Source of the DNA: Piper betle
Lineage: Eukaryota > Streptophyta > Magnoliopsida > Piperales > Piperaceae
Reading direction: 5' to 3'
Length of the DNA: 64,000 bases
Assembly (NCBI GenBank): GCA_033002965.1
Contig: JAURVB010012882.1
Location: 62,001 to 126,000, forward strand
Shown here: one piece after another, positions 48,725-62,920 of the stretch
Numbering within the stretch: the first letter of the stretch is position 1
Layout of the letters: every line of letters starts with the position of its first letter
Made by a program: the position numbers and the translations under genes
The notes under the pieces: model-generated
Seen by the model: only the letters and a program-made list of their open reading frames with translations
Told to the model about the DNA's origin: nothing
Database searches by the model: none

Positions 48725-51700
48725 ATGGCTCCTAGAAACAACCGCGGGAAGCAAAAAGGCGAGAAGAAGAAGAAGAAGAAGAGAGAAGAAAAGTGTAAGC
48801 TGTTCTTGATATTGATATTGATTGATCATCATCTACTTTTGTAATATGACCATTTGCATCCACTAGTTCATTCTACAATTTTGGACAAATATATTATTGA
48901 TTTTGGCCATCTGCAGTACGTCCTGTCGTCCTTGACATCACGGTAAACCTTCCAGATGACTCTCAAGTTACTTTGAAGGTTGGATTTCTTCTATCTTGAT
49001 TGCCTGGTTATTATATATCTTCATTTTTTCTTCTACATCAAATTTTGAAGCCGTTCTTATCGGTCTGGAAAGTGCTCTGCTTATGTCTAAATCTGATAAA
49101 AGGCGACTGCTAGTTTTCTAACAAATCAGAGTAGTTGCACCAATATTTCTCTTTTCTATAACAGTGTATCAATATTCTTTTGCTTGATTCTGCTTCCTCC
49201 ACAATTTATTTTCGAACATGCAAACAAACAAATGCACTTGTTTGATTTGATGCAAAGTAAGTCTGTTCTAATTTCATAGCACTTAGTATATACAATTTAA
49301 GTTCGATTCAGATGAAAAACACCAGTTCTATGAATTAGTGAAGAGCTGTCCATGTTGCAGGGCGTATCTACCGACAAAGTAATAGATGTGCGGCGTTTGT
49401 TGGGCGGGAATACAGTCACTTGTGCCATCACAAGCTACTCGCTATCTCACGAGGTATGCATGCTTTCATCTCTCCAATCAATATTCAATATACTAGAACA
49501 AGAACAAGAACAGGCTACCCTGCATCTACTTCTCTGAAGTAACGTATAAGGGAGTTCGAGCTCAGTTTTGTTTATTAACCATGTTGTTTACATTTATTAT
49601 ATGATTTCTGAAGGACGAGCTCTCTTTCATTGTTTCATTTTAGTGGCGTTGGTACTCTACACATCTTTTTTTTTGTATTAGTATCATGGGAAGGATGCAA
49701 TGCAAGTAATTAAGACCTTGGAAAGGGAACATTAGTTTAAGCATGGATTAATGCAAGCTTTGATAAATGATAATATATTTAGTCAAGTCCCACGTTGGTC
49801 AAAATGTCGTACTTACCTCATGTTGTGGGGTTTTATCGAGAGTTTGATTCTCACACTATATTAATTTCGTTAATGCTCTACTTAATGTAACCATCCTGAA
49901 TTAAAAAAGAAAACAAATATCAGAATTTCTAAATTTATAGTTGATTATTTTCAAAGTAAAACATAAAAACAAGGACACTTTGTTTACACCTTTAAAAACA
50001 TGAAAACTTTGCTCATCTTTGTCCATAATTCTGTGTTTGTTTTTACTTATGTCAGTTTTTTTTAAACACAATACTTATGTCAGCTATGGTATTATTTAAT
50101 CAGTGATTTATATTTCTAAACCCATCAAGCTCACAGTTCAATTATCCTAACCATTCCCGGCAGATCCGAGGGCCTCGATTGAACGATACTGTTGACGTGG
50201 CAGCCTTAAAGCCGTGCATCCTAACCCTTGTCCAAGGTAATTTTAAATTTTAATCAATCCATCTTTGTCCTACTAATGCACCAATTAACCCTACACGTGT
50301 GGATCTCTCTTAATGGGCTTCTATACATGGGTCTGATAATGGGCTTGTTCGTGGGCCTTGTAGAGGACTACGACCAAAATGGCGCCGAGGCCCACGTTCG
50401 GAGGCTGCTCGACGTCGTCTCTTGCACCGCCTTATTCGGCCCCGCCGCCGACATCGCCGGCGGGCGGCGGCGCCGCCGTTCCAAGGCCGGAAAAGATGTT
50501 TCCTGCCGTGGAGGCGCCCGCGCGGACAAGTCTTCGTCTTCGGCGCCGGCGCCGGCGGCGATTGATGCGGTGTTGGACGAGGAAGGGGAAACGAGCGGGA
50601 GCCGGGCCCTGCTGGGGAGATTCTACGAGTTCCTCTCCCTCGCCCACCTGACTCCCCCTTCCAATGTAAGCGCTAAAGTCGAAAGTTTGGTCCTGTTTCG
50701 TTCGGCAATTGATTGAAACGTTTGGTGGTGCAGTCGTGAGGAAGTCCGATGGGAAGAATGTTGGCGCCGTTCGGCTTGAAAATCATTTTTTCACACTTGA
50801 AGTAAGGGATGCTAGTTGCATTGAATCATTTCAGTTTTTTGTTATTTGAATTTCTTAGTGGAATGGTTGTTTGCATTGTATTTGAAGGTTAAATTATGCA
50901 ATGGGAAGCTGGTGGTGGTTGAAGCTTGCAGGGAAGGGTTTTATGCTGTTGGGAAGCGGCGAATATTCGACCATAACCTTGTTCATTTGTTGAGACAGTG
51001 CAGTAGAGCTTTTGAAAATGTCAGTATTGTGCTGTTCTTGTGTTGGATTTTCTTTAGCATATACCTTGAGAGTCAATGATGTGTTTGTGTGATACTATGT
51101 TCTTCATATTTTTCGAAGAAAGGTTTTATTAATTATGGACTGCAATGTGCCTGCTGTTCTGTTCAAAGAGTCTTAGTTAGCTAAACAGAGTTGCTTTTTG
51201 TAAGGTTGCAGTTGTGGGGATGAGAATGCTATAAGCTTGTAGCTGATTAGCAGGTAGGCTATTAAGAAATTGTAGGAAACTTGCGATCTCTGTTTTTCCT
51301 TGTTGATTAGTTAGTACATATTTGTCTCCTCAGCAGTCAATTATGTATTTGGCTTCAAGACAAATTTCTCTTTTTCACATCATCAGATGTTCTTTGTATA
51401 ATTGTAGTCAGGGCAGTTGACTATGGGCGTCTATTGTGAACTACTATTTTTCTATTTTCTTCGTAGTTTTGTGCTTAAAAATTGCATCCCTTCTGATGAT
51501 TTGCCTTATTTTCAGGCTTATGAAGAACTTATGCATGCCTTCTATAAACGGAACAAGGTTTACAGGCTGATCTATCTCTTCATAGTCTTTTGGTGTCCAC
51601 TAGTTTTAGAAATTGAAGTTTTTTCTTTGAGTCCTTTTCTTTGCAATTACAAACCAAGGCTCCTTGTTTATGCAATCATACAGTTGATTTTATTACTTTA

Positions 51701-54700
51701 AGCACAAATTTGACTACTTGCTGTTATCTGGTCGTTCAGATTTTTTGTCTTATTGCTTTCTTTGTCTTTCATATTTCTCTTTCCTCTTTCACAGTTTGGG
51801 AACCTTCCTTATGGGTATCGTGCAAACACATGGCTTGTCCCTCCTGCTGCTGCTCATCTTCCCTCAGTTTTCCCTCCATTGCCCACCGAGGATGAGGTTT
51901 GGGGTGGTCATGGAGGTGGTTTAGGAAGAGATGGTAAATATGACTTGATTCCTTGGGCCAAGGAGTTCTCCTTTCTCGCGGCTATGCCTTGCAAAACTGT
52001 AGAGGAAAGGCTGATCCGTGACAGAAGAGCTTTTTAGCTCACAGTTTGTATGTTGACGTGGCCATTTTTAGAGCAGTTTCTGCCATTAGGCATGTCATTG
52101 AGAGATCCAAATTGAACTTTTCCTGTGGAAAGGATGACATACTGCACTTTGAAAGAGTAGGGGATTTGAATATTACTGTAATGAGAGATGCGTTAAATGC
52201 AAGCTGTAAGATAAACACTAAGGTAGACGGAACTAGAACATTAGAAATAGAGAGCAAGGATGTTCTAGAGAGAAATATATTGAAAGGCATCACAGCTGAC
52301 GAAAACTCTGTTGTCCATGTATGCTTCTTCCTTGTTGGCTCATTAATTTCTAGCCGATGATTTATTTTGTGTGTGTAAATTATATTCTGATGAAACAAAC
52401 ATTCAAGTTTAGAACTTTTATTGAAGATGTGCCTTTTCTAATTTATTTATTACATAAATGATTTCGTGGCTGATATATGGAATTGTTTCCTAGTGTAGGA
52501 TTTTGCCACTTTAGGCATCGTCAATGTGAGGTATTGTGGCCATATTGCTTTGGTAAAAGTCCAAGCTAGCAAAGAAAATGGGACTGGTCTTGCTTGTAAA
52601 AGTCGCTTTATGCACAACCATACAGTGTGTGGTGCCAATGCCCTAAATATAAACAGGTGCACGTTCTCCCTTGTTATGTTCTGCCACATAATACTTCTTC
52701 ACGTTGTATTTTGATACTCAAAATTGTAATATCAGTTTGCGAATGCTTTTACACGAAAAATATTCATTGGACTCGAGAAAAACCGTACCAACTGAATCCA
52801 AATTAGAGAAGGAAGAACTCGAGGCTGCTCTTATATTTTCTAAGAAGGTATTGAAAGAAAGTCTTGTTCAGCTAAATGAGGACCAAGTGGACGAAGAATC
52901 ATTGCGATGGGAACTTGGTGCTTGCTGGATTCAGCATCTGCAGGATCAATTAACAATCAAAGAAGATAAGAAAGAAATGGGAGTTGGGACAAGGGCTAAA
53001 ACTGAGCTCACTGTTGAAGGGCTTGGCAAGGCTCTTAAAATCCTGAAGAACACACATAAGAACTCTACCTTGAGCAATCAAGATACTGATTTAGTTGAAG
53101 CAGTTGTACAGGGGAAAACTGGCACTGTCTGGTCTGTGCAAGACTTGGAAGCCAAAAATGAGTTGCATTTAAAGGAATTGTTATCTGATTCAGTTTTTAC
53201 TCGGTTGAAGGAATCAGAGACTGGGCTTCACTGCAAGGTTTATTTTTCATATCCAATCTTTCGACGGGAATATGCTGAATTTCTATCGAGAACTTTGCTT
53301 CATGGTGCACTTTTTTCTTTTCGTGCAGAGTATCTTGGAACTAATCAATTTGGCCAAGAAATATTACAATGAAGTTGCTCTGCCAAAACTGGTGGGTTGA
53401 GTATCCAATTATCTCTTCCATGGAAATGCCATAATATATATTTGGACTACATTTAATTGAAAAGATATTATGACTTGTGGATTCCAGGTTGCAGATTTTG
53501 GATCCTTAGAACTTTCACCTGTCGATGGTCAGACTTTGACTGATTTTATGCACGCTAGAGGTGTTCAAATGCATTCCCTAGGGCATGTTGTAAGTGTCCT
53601 TGCCTTTGGAAAATCTTATCTAGGAATTTTACTCACTCTATGGTCTATGCAACCTACAGAAAAGGCTAGTTCTGTTCCTTCGGTATTTTTTTTTGGTTCA
53701 CATGCTCCTCATTTGATTTCTTGTGAATAGTTGTCCTTATAAGGATGAGGAGCAAGAAAGTAGCCCTTCAATAGGCTTGGATAATCCAGCTATAGGCCAA
53801 AATTAGATATATCAGATGGTCATTTTTTATAATCATTTTGTTTGAGACACTTATCCTAGAAAGGACGAGATGTATGTAACTATTATGAAGGAAAGTTGGG
53901 AGAAATGCATGAAAGGAGTAGCAGACATTGGAAGAAACAGACTTGTCAAGATTTACTTGCAAAATAGTATTGTTTACTAGTTTGATTCATGTGTTTCAAT
54001 TGTAAAGTTTAAACGCTCACAGCATATCTCCTTTATAGGGAGCTTCTTGCACTCAATGCAAAAAAAGATTATCCTTGTAAATCTTTTAAGCTGACTTAAA
54101 TTACTTTCGATGGCAGGTAGAACTGTCAGCAAAGCTTACACATATCCAGTCTCTCTGTATACATGAGATGGTTGTGAGAGCTTTCAAGCACCTCTTACGA
54201 GCTGTCATTGCTGCTTTGGTGGATGTAAGGCAGATGGCCATAACTATAGCTGCTTCACTTAATCTGATGCTTGGTGTTTCTGAAACTGGAAAATCAGATT
54301 CTGCACATTGCATAGATGCTCTTGTCTGGCAGTGGCTAGAAGCTTTTCTACTTAAAAGATATGGCTGGCAATTGGAAGTTTCTCATTATCAAGGCATTCG
54401 GAAATTTACTATTTTGAGGGGGTTATGTCAGAAGGTGACTAATGTCAATTGTTAATGTATCGGGCGAAATGAACCATTCGATTATATTATGCTTATGTGA
54501 TTAACCTTGTTCAGGTCGGTCTTGAGCTGGCTCCTAGAGATTTTGATTTCAATTGTTCAAATCCTTTTCAGAAATCAGACATTGTAAGCTTGGTGCCAGT
54601 TCATAAGGTGCTGATTCTCACCTATCTTTTAAACATACAAATATTGCTGTATCAACTGTAGTTGAAATCCTGAGAAAATAACTGGTTCACATTTGTAGAA

Positions 54701-57700
54701 TTTCCAAAAATCATAGCCTTGACGGACCAAAATTATATCTTGACTGTATCTATTTGCAGCAAGTCTGCTGCTTATCAGCCGATGGACGTCAATTTTTGGA
54801 GTCATCAAAAACAGCTCTAGAGAAAGGAAAACTTGAGGAAGCAGTTGATTTTGGATCAAAGGTATCTTGGGAATAGAGACTTTCTTCTTCTGGTGCACTG
54901 AATCTTTGGTCCTAAAATTTATTTAAGGATATTGTATCTTCTGCTGAACATGAAATCAGGCACTTGCAAGGCTTGTTGCAGTGTGTGGGCCCTTCCATCG
55001 AATGACAGCTGGAGCTTATAGTCTTTTTGCAGTCGTGCTCTATCATACTGGTGATTTTGAGCAAGTACTATTAGCATCTATTCGTCTTACTTTGCAAAGT
55101 TGGTTTGTGTGGTTCATCATATGATCTGTAATGATTATAATTATTTCATAATTATAACTGCGTTGAAGGCTTTACGCAACTAGTTCTTAGTTATAGTATA
55201 TGTGATGTTAGGCAGCAATTTATCAGCAAAAAGCTTTGGATATCAATGAAAGAGAGCTTGGACTTGACCATCCGGATACTATGAAGAGCTATGGTGATCT
55301 TGCAGTATTCTATTACCGGCTTCAACATACTGAACTTGCCCTAGGGTAAGCACTATGTGCGGCTGTCTTATAGATTAATGATGTTCTTGTTTTGTGATTC
55401 TTCAAGCTTTAAATTACTTATTTACTGTTTTGTTTGTGTTTTTGTTGTTAAGATATGTAAAGCGGGCTCTTTATCTGTTGTTACATTTGACTTGTGGACC
55501 ATCCCATCCCAATACTGCTGCGACATGCATTAACATGGCTATGATGGAGGAAGGGCTTGGAAATGTTAGCATTGCTCTGAGATATCTTCACAAGGCTTTA
55601 AATTGCAACAAAAAATTACTTGGCCCTGACCACGTTCAGGTATGTTCTTATGATTGTCTTTCATAATTCATTTTTTCTAAAGTTGATATCATCAATCCTA
55701 AGGATAAGATTCGTAATTCATCTCTTGGAGAATGATGTCTGTTTTTTTGTGGTGGAACAGTGATGGGTCTTATTGTTTTTGACTCATGTGGGAACTGATA
55801 CTTAAGCTTTGTAGTGAATATCTTGTACATCTCATTGGTGTTTGAAGTATAAACGACACTTTGTCTTTCATAAATGTAGGAAAAAAGATCGCACAACAAC
55901 ATAACTGTGTTTCATCTAAATTGAACTTCTCAACTTCAAGATGCATATGAGGTCCACAAAGCATAAGTCGTTTTTTTTAAACAAAAAAGCGTTAGTCATT
56001 GTTGGTGTCAAATGGATGCACGAAAAACATACAACTTCTAAATTGGAGATTAGATTGTCTCTTTATATTTCTCTTTTCTCTCTATGAATCTCCCATCCTG
56101 CTCTCAGAGCTCGAGTACTTCTCCAAGTGGCTTAAGTTTGTGTATGGTGAGAAATTTGTTATTCAGTTATACGATCATTCTAACACATTGATGTTATTGA
56201 TCCTCAAATTTCCATGTGCGGATGAATCCTTCTATTACTTATGCCTTTTATCCGTTATACAGCCATATATTGTGCAATTTGATTCAAAATTTCTTTTATT
56301 TAATCCCTTTATGTTTGTTTCTCACTTGTTTGTGCTTGATGCCCTCTGGTGTACATTGCGAGTGCCCTATCCTGTTTAGTGTTTTTTTTATCAAACATGG
56401 TATATTACTCCCATTAACATTCTCCTGCAGACTGCTGCAAGTTATCATGCAATAGCTGTTGCCCTTTCACTGATGGAGGCTTACACTTTGAGCGTCCAGC
56501 ATGAATGGACTACTTTGCAAATTCTGCAGGCCAAACTTGGCCCAGATGATTTGCGAACTCAGGTTCTTTATTTATAGTTGCAATCTTTTATGTCTATATT
56601 ATGATAGCTTAAATAAGCATTTGGCGATTTTGATATTGTAGGACGCAGCAGCATGGCTTGAATATTTTGAATCCAAGGTTGTTGAGCAGAAAGAAGCTGC
56701 TCGGAATGGAACACGCAAGCCTGACACAACCATTGCCAGCAAAGGCCATCAAAGGTTTTTGGCTGGGCATATTTTTTCCTTTCCCATTAGTAGTAACATT
56801 TGAAATTGACTCCTGGAAAAGTAATTTTTTTATTATTTCACAGCTTATCAGACTTGCTTGAATTTATCAATCCAAATCGTACTTGTGAAGAAAGACCTGT
56901 TGTTGCATTGAATAAGAAAAAGTCGGGGGTTAAAGTATGCAGGATAAGTGTTATGTGGTTCTAAATATTAATTTTTGCATATCTTTCATGTGATATTGTT
57001 ATAGGTTTTCTTCAGACCTTAATCTTATTCTTTACTGTCACAGGTTAAAGCTAAGCTTAACAGTGTCAACAGTTTGTTAACCAGGGATCTTTTTATGGAA
57101 GATTCATCTTCAATGTCTTTTAATGAAGAGAAACAAGTTGATGAATGCTTGAGGGAGGATAGTCTTGAGAATGTGAGGGACACCATGACATCTGAAATTC
57201 TAGCAAACACAATTGATAAAAATGTGAATGACTGTGAATTTTCCGTTTTTAATGAGTCAGTGAGCAACATAAATTCAGAATGTGAAGAAGGATGGCAACC
57301 TGTCAAGCCCAAATCTGCTGTCCAGGTCGGACTGCGAGTTGGCCAGGGAAAGGAAAGAATTGACAAGCTTCGCTGCAATACGAAGGGGTCAGAGGCAAAT
57401 ATAATTGGTTATGAAGCCAACAATATCCGTTATAGTGGTTGTTGCAGGTTTAAAAATACAACTTTGACTCATGGAAAGTATGAGGATGACCATTCTGTGA
57501 GGGTCCACTATTCTTCTGGTAATTTTGGTCATACATTGAAGTCTATGGCTTACCGGGTTAAATCTCAGCTCTTGTCTGAGATGGTAGGAACTGTCCCAGT
57601 TGTGGATGAGTTACCCAATCCAACAAGTAAGCCTTTGGAGCAAATTGATGCTATAAAAGTCACAACTGCAGGAACAGATAGTCGAATCATTAGCTGTGGA

Positions 57701-59128
57701 AGATCTCCATCATACAGAGATGTTGCCCTGACTTCACCAGGACCACTAGCTAAGATGCAAACGATTATGTCTGAAGAGCAACATGTAGAAAGCAGATGGA
57801 AAACAAGTGAAAATCAAGTTGAGGGATTTATGTGTAATGTGTTTAAGTTGCAAGATCCTATTCCTTCTGCAGATGGACAAATTCACTCAGAGAAAATAAA
57901 TTCTGTTGAGCTAAATGAAAAACTTAATAATACAATTGAAATAAGGGAAGAAGTTTTTTTGAAAGATATTATGCCAAATTCTGGCTTTTGTGCAAATGGA
58001 GGTCACGAGAATGAAGATGCTTATGCTGACAGTAATGGTATACCTGGCAATGTGGATAACAATACTGTCTGTGGCAGTGAAGAAGTGGCCTTAACCTCGA
58101 ATCAGTTCGAGAAAGGTAATAATGCTGATTCAAGCTCTCTTGGTATTTATAGTGAGATTGAGGACAAGTTTGTAACTGCTGAGACCATGGATGTCAATTT
58201 GAAGGTCAATATGCTTGGCTCAATTGAGAATGAAGATTTTCCTAGCAAAAAGTTATCTGCATCAGCTGTGCCTTTCAATCCATCTGCAGCCATTACACGA
58301 GGTTCTCTAAGTCCCATAGGCTCCCCACCCATCGATCGATGGTACTCTAATGTGTCTCTTCATCCTGGATTTGCATCTGAAGTATCCACTGGCGCTTCCG
58401 CTTGGACATCTGCCCACCAACCTTTTATTTCATCTCCTATATCTCCTAGCATCCTGCATACAGTGCAGTTGACACATCCACCTGATTCCAAGCCTCAAGT
58501 TCAAAGCAGGAATTTTTCTCCAAAAAATTGTATGTTGTACCCAAATTCTATGAGCTGGTTGAGCACTGTCTCGAATGTGGCAGATTCTGTCTCTACTGTA
58601 GCATGGCCTCCATATTATCCAATGGATCATCTTGGAATGCCACTAGAAGTTAACTTGACAAACAGAATGGCAATGGACACAGAAGTAGATGGCAACAAAA
58701 CTGGGGTGATATTTCCTGCATCATGTGGGAACGTTGGAACCGTGGAGAACTGGAAAAAAGCAGAGAATTTTGTTGCTGATATCATATTTAGCGACAACGA
58801 ACAAGATGAAAAAGATCTTTGGAATAACTCACGAAGTGGTCAGAATATTTTAGATGCAGATGGAAATACAGACAAAGAACTTCAATCATTGGTGTTAACA
58901 AAGGAATGTTCAGAGAATGCGTCGGAGAAGCTCCAAAGTTCCAAGACTGAGATAGCAAGTATTAGTAATTCAACTAGGGGAAGAAGAAAAGGAAAGCAAA
59001 CACTCGAGGTTCCAATGAGTTCACTCAATCGTCCATACGAACGTCAGTCTTTTAAGCTTATCTATAACAAAATCATACGGGGAAGCGAAGTTCCCAAATC
59101 AAGGGCTCATATTCCAAGTGCAGATTAG
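48725..59128 (+). CDS. REC1: REC1-type (clustered mitochondria/TPR) protein, 23 exons, frame breaks
   Basis: In Arabidopsis this family (REC1-3/TSS) is cytosolic and nuclear and sets the size of the chloroplast compartment. Exons: 48725-48794, 48917-48978, 49361-49453, 50164-50236, 50364-50665, 50734-50801, 50888-51019, 51516-51557, 51795-52318, 52499-52656, 52736-53237, 53329-53391, 53488-53589, 54117-54434, 54515-54607, 54760-54861, 54960-55064, 55212-55345, 55453-55639, 56431-56562, 56642-56754, 56844-56934, 57044-59128; about 1,850 residues. Features: Lys-rich start, N-terminal ubiquitin-like region, CLU domain ([17 protein letters not shown] at about 281; [13 protein letters not shown] near 560), TPR region at about 900-1090 ([20 protein letters not shown]), then a long disordered tail. 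The last exon alone codes about 695 residues. Shifts are implied at the exon 5/6 junction and at 52031-52035, where T5 gives an immediate stop. Confidence 0.93.
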
Positions 59129-59934
59129 CTGATGATGGATTTCTCGGTAACTGTTTTTGTTATCAGTTGCAGCAGGAACTTCTCAAATCTTTTTTCTACC
59201 AAGAAAGAAGGCTGACTGGCAGATACCCCACTGTAGTTCGCACTTCAAGATCCAATATTAACCAATACAGGGGAGTGTGATTCTTTGGCAAACCATCTCA
59301 TATGCTCCATTTTTCTTCGATGAAAGAAAAAGAAACTGGAATCTATGGTACTGGTGTATTTATAAGATCAAATAGATGAACACAAACTGATTTAACAAAC
59401 ATGAAGACCATTCCTCGCATAGGCAAGGCCATAGGAGGGATGATTTATTCGGACTCTTAACCATTGCAATAAAAAATATTGTTATGGCAGTCATTAGTGA
59501 CGAATAGCAAAGCATGTGAAAAAGCCGCATCACTCTTGTATATTGAGAACAATAACAGAGGATAAATCAAGCTTATTGCATATCAATACAATTCCAAGCG
59601 GCTATAAATTGTCAATATGATGGTATTAAGTTGAGAAAGGACCCAATTTTCTTTCTGCATTTCGTAGGGTTTTGATTTGATAATGCCCGAAAATTATCTC
59701 AGTTTGCACATATACGTGACGGGAAAATTTAGTTCTTCAATCAAAACATGCTCTCAGAAGTCTAAAGGTAGTGTATTCTTGCAAAAACATGGTCCAATTC
59801 AGACTTTGGATCATGGGAGACAAGAACTACGCTACAAAAATGATATTGTTTGAGCTCCAACATCTCACTATCTCTGTTACCGAAACAGCTATCTCAACCA
59901 ATATTTGCAATAATTTTACAGTAAGCTTCAGATT
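59129..59934. other. Spacer between the converging REC1-type and MDH genes
   Basis: Holds both 3' UTRs. An AATAAA on the plus strand at 59468-59473 could serve the REC1-type gene. Nothing else is recognised. Confidence 0.5.
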
Positions 59935-61166
59935 CTAAACAGAAGTTGCTTGCTTCTGAACAAATGCCACTCCTCTTTCAATGCTGGCTTTCAGTTCAGG
60001 TTTTAGGGCCTCCAGAGCCTTCACCTCATACTCGGTCAAGCCCCGTAGATCAGTTGATATCAAAGCTTCCACGCCTTTCCTACCAAGTTTAACCCTTGAT
60101 GCAAAAAAGGGTAGCTCGGTAAGGTCAGACTGCACGTAGGCGCATTCATAGACGTCCATGTCTCCATCTAGTGCCCTCAGAGAAGACTCCACAAATCTAG
60201 CTGCTGCATATGCCACGGACAACGTAGCAGATCCAGCACCAGCCTTGGCCTCAACAACTTCTGTCCCAGCATTCTGAATTCTAAATGTAATTTCTTCGAC
60301 TTCTTCATCTGTAAAGGTCACTGATGGTTTAGTCTTGGACAGAAGTGGCAAAATGGTGATTCCTGCATGCCCTCCAACAACTGGAACATCAACATCAATA
60401 AGCCTCAGCTTCTTCTTGCGTGCAACAAAAGTGTTGGCCCTCACCACATCCAGTGTAGTCAACCCAAAAAGTTCTTTGGGTCATACACACCCCTTTCCTT
60501 CAGGACTTCAGCTGCTATTGGTACTGTAGAATTTATTGGATTACTAATTATATGGATAAATGCATTGGGGCAATTATCTGCAACAGCCTCCACCAGGGTA
60601 CGGACTATATTTGCATTTACATTGAAGAGATCATCCAAAATCATGCCAGGTTTTCTAGGAACCCCAGCAGGGATGACAACAACATCCACACCTTTGAGAG
60701 CATTAGCCAACTCAGTGGGACCAGTAAAATCGAAGACCTGAGATGGGGTGTTGCAGTGGCTAAGATCAGCAGCAACTCCTTTGACATCTTCAACATCATA
60801 AAGATGGAGGGCTGATACCAAGGGTGACATTTTAATCAGTAAAACAAGAGGCTGCCCAACCCCTCCAGCAGCCCCCAGGACAGCCACTTTGAAAGTCGAA
60901 GCTTGAGGCTGAAAATGATTTGCTTCGGCCTGACGTTGCTTAAAGGTTCTCATAACAAGAGATCTACCCAACATTGAAATACTTTCCTTTCCCATAAAGG
61001 AAGCCTCAGACTCGATACTAACTGATGATGATGCTTTGAGACCACTGAACTGCTTGAAAGTTGGTGTCCTTAATCTAAGATCGAAGGGCGTGCACTTAGT
61101 TACTGGGGCCAAAGAACCATGAGCAACTGAGCCAATAACCAACTGAGACAATGTAGCTGCAGCCAT
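59935..61166 (-). CDS. pNAD-MDH: Plastidial NAD-dependent malate dehydrogenase (one frame break)
   Basis: Interconverts malate and oxaloacetate with NAD(H) in plastids, balancing redox state in the dark and in non-green tissue. The coding sequence has no intron, as in the Arabidopsis gene. About 410 residues: a Ser/Thr-rich transit peptide and linker of about 90 residues; the Rossmann motif [14 protein letters not shown] at about 94-107; [24 protein letters not shown]; then [13 protein letters not shown] with the catalytic His. The frame from 61166 stops after YDPKNFLG; the rest ([14 protein letters not shown] onward, to the stop at 59935-59937) is in another frame. One extra T in a TTTTT run (plus-strand AAAAA, 60466-60470) restores the usual NFFGLTTLD, so this looks like a one-base loss. 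All other motifs are intact. Confidence 0.93.
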
Positions 61167-62850
61167 AATTATCTTTCAACTCTGCGGTCTTAACTGCAAT
61201 TTCATCACAAGTGTGTAAAAGTCAAAAGTCCTTGACAAGGAAGTTGCATTTATTTTATTTCCATAAGTTTAAGCACAAAAAATGCTAATACTATGAAAAG
61301 GCAGATATGGATGCAAACTATAAAGATCAAATTTCATCAAGCTCATTATTGGCAAAATGCATGTACCAGTTTACAAAGTGGGAAATAGAAAATATTAATA
61401 ACTAAACCTCAATGGATCTTAATACCTCCAAATAATGAATCTAAGCATAGTTATAAATGACATGCCAAGTGTAACACTAGGTCTTTCCCATATAATGTAT
61501 GTGCGAAACAAAAGAGTTAGTTTCCCCAAAAAAGAATGGTATTGCAGCTGATAATACAACAGTTTATTGGCCCTACCAAGGGTTTTGCACCATATCAGGC
61601 AAGATAAACAATAAAACAAATGATCGATTAATAAGATAAAAACCTCAAACACCTGTCATAAGAAAGTTAGATCCCTAGTTCCACCACGTGCAGAGGAGTG
61701 TGGTAACCTCTATATCAAGATTAGAAATGGGCTTGCAAAAATGTAAGTTAAGAACTGATTTAATCAAACTCAGATAGCATATATATTTTCTCTAGCAGCA
61801 TATGGTTTAGCCCTTTTGCATACACAGATGCTTCACTTAAAATGAGAAGCGAACTGCAAGCAAGATAAAAATTTTAAAAAGAATTCCATTAAGACGGGGA
61901 AGCATTGAAACATTGGAAGTTGGATGCAAAAATGCATCCCCCACTATCAATGCTCGATTATGATCTAAACTTTAAAAAGAATGTAAAAAGAAACCAAAGG
62001 CCACTGGACAGATTAGAGGGGCTAACAAGATCGAGCAGCTTGGACCATAAAGCGCAATAGAAACAGTTCAAAATTAAAACTGCAGACCTAACCAGTAATT
62101 AACTCTGGCATGGTAAGTAAATCACTTTTTTTTTTAAAAATAACAACCGAGCAAAATTGTTTTGAGCCCCAAATATACCACGGCTATTTTCATGCCCAAT
62201 ACATGTTCACATAAGGGAACTTAAATGCTGAAAAAATCAATCCAAATTCTAATATGAAACCCAAACTGGTGAACAAAAACCTTCAATTAAATATATATAA
62301 ATCCGAAAGGACTTATTCAATTAATTCCCACTAAACTTTTTTAGTTCCAAAAAAAGTATATACAACTCTAAGCTGCATAACCATACCAAGCTAGCATCAA
62401 TAATAAAAAGCATACATCAAAATCAGACAGGAATCACAAAAAACACAGAACCCATCAATTTCCCATCACTCCACGCTGCAAACAACCAATTCCAGGTGCA
62501 AGTACTGAACTTTCCACCTCCCAAACTACACACCCACACGAACCATCAATAAAGCAACCACTTCGACCACCGCAACATCGAGACAAATAAAGAAAAACTC
62601 ATAAAATTTACACACCCCCCCCCCAAAAAAGCAGCAGCAGCAGCAGTAGCAGAAGAACAGAAAAAAAAAAGAATACATGGAGATAACAAGACTGGAGCTT
62701 TCGGAGAAGAAGACGGACGGCGTGGAGATTGATACCTCGGAGAAGAAGATAGACGACGGCCAGCCAAGATCGGCCAAAGAAGGAGCAAAGATGGTGGAGG
62801 TGGAAGGCAGTTCTGCAGGCCGGAAATGGAGAATACAAGGTGGTCAGGTT
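61167..62850 (-). promoter_or_regulatory. 5' leader region of pNAD-MDH, with a likely leader intron
   Basis: An acceptor-like CGCAG lies about 20 bases before the ATG on the minus strand, and a donor-like GAG/GTATCA is near 62728. A long leader intron is therefore plausible. 62520-62850 is the more GC-rich likely first exon. Frames in this region are low-complexity (Ser or Cys runs from GCT repeats) and are not called. Confidence 0.4.
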
Positions 62851-62888
62851 TTCCACATTTATTATTATTTTCCCGTTTTTTTAATAGG

Positions 62889-62920
<32 letters not shown>

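Noticed and set aside
62546..62856. Ser- and Cys-rich overlapping frames
   Set aside because: Products of GCA/GCT and homopolymer repeats in the probable pNAD-MDH leader.
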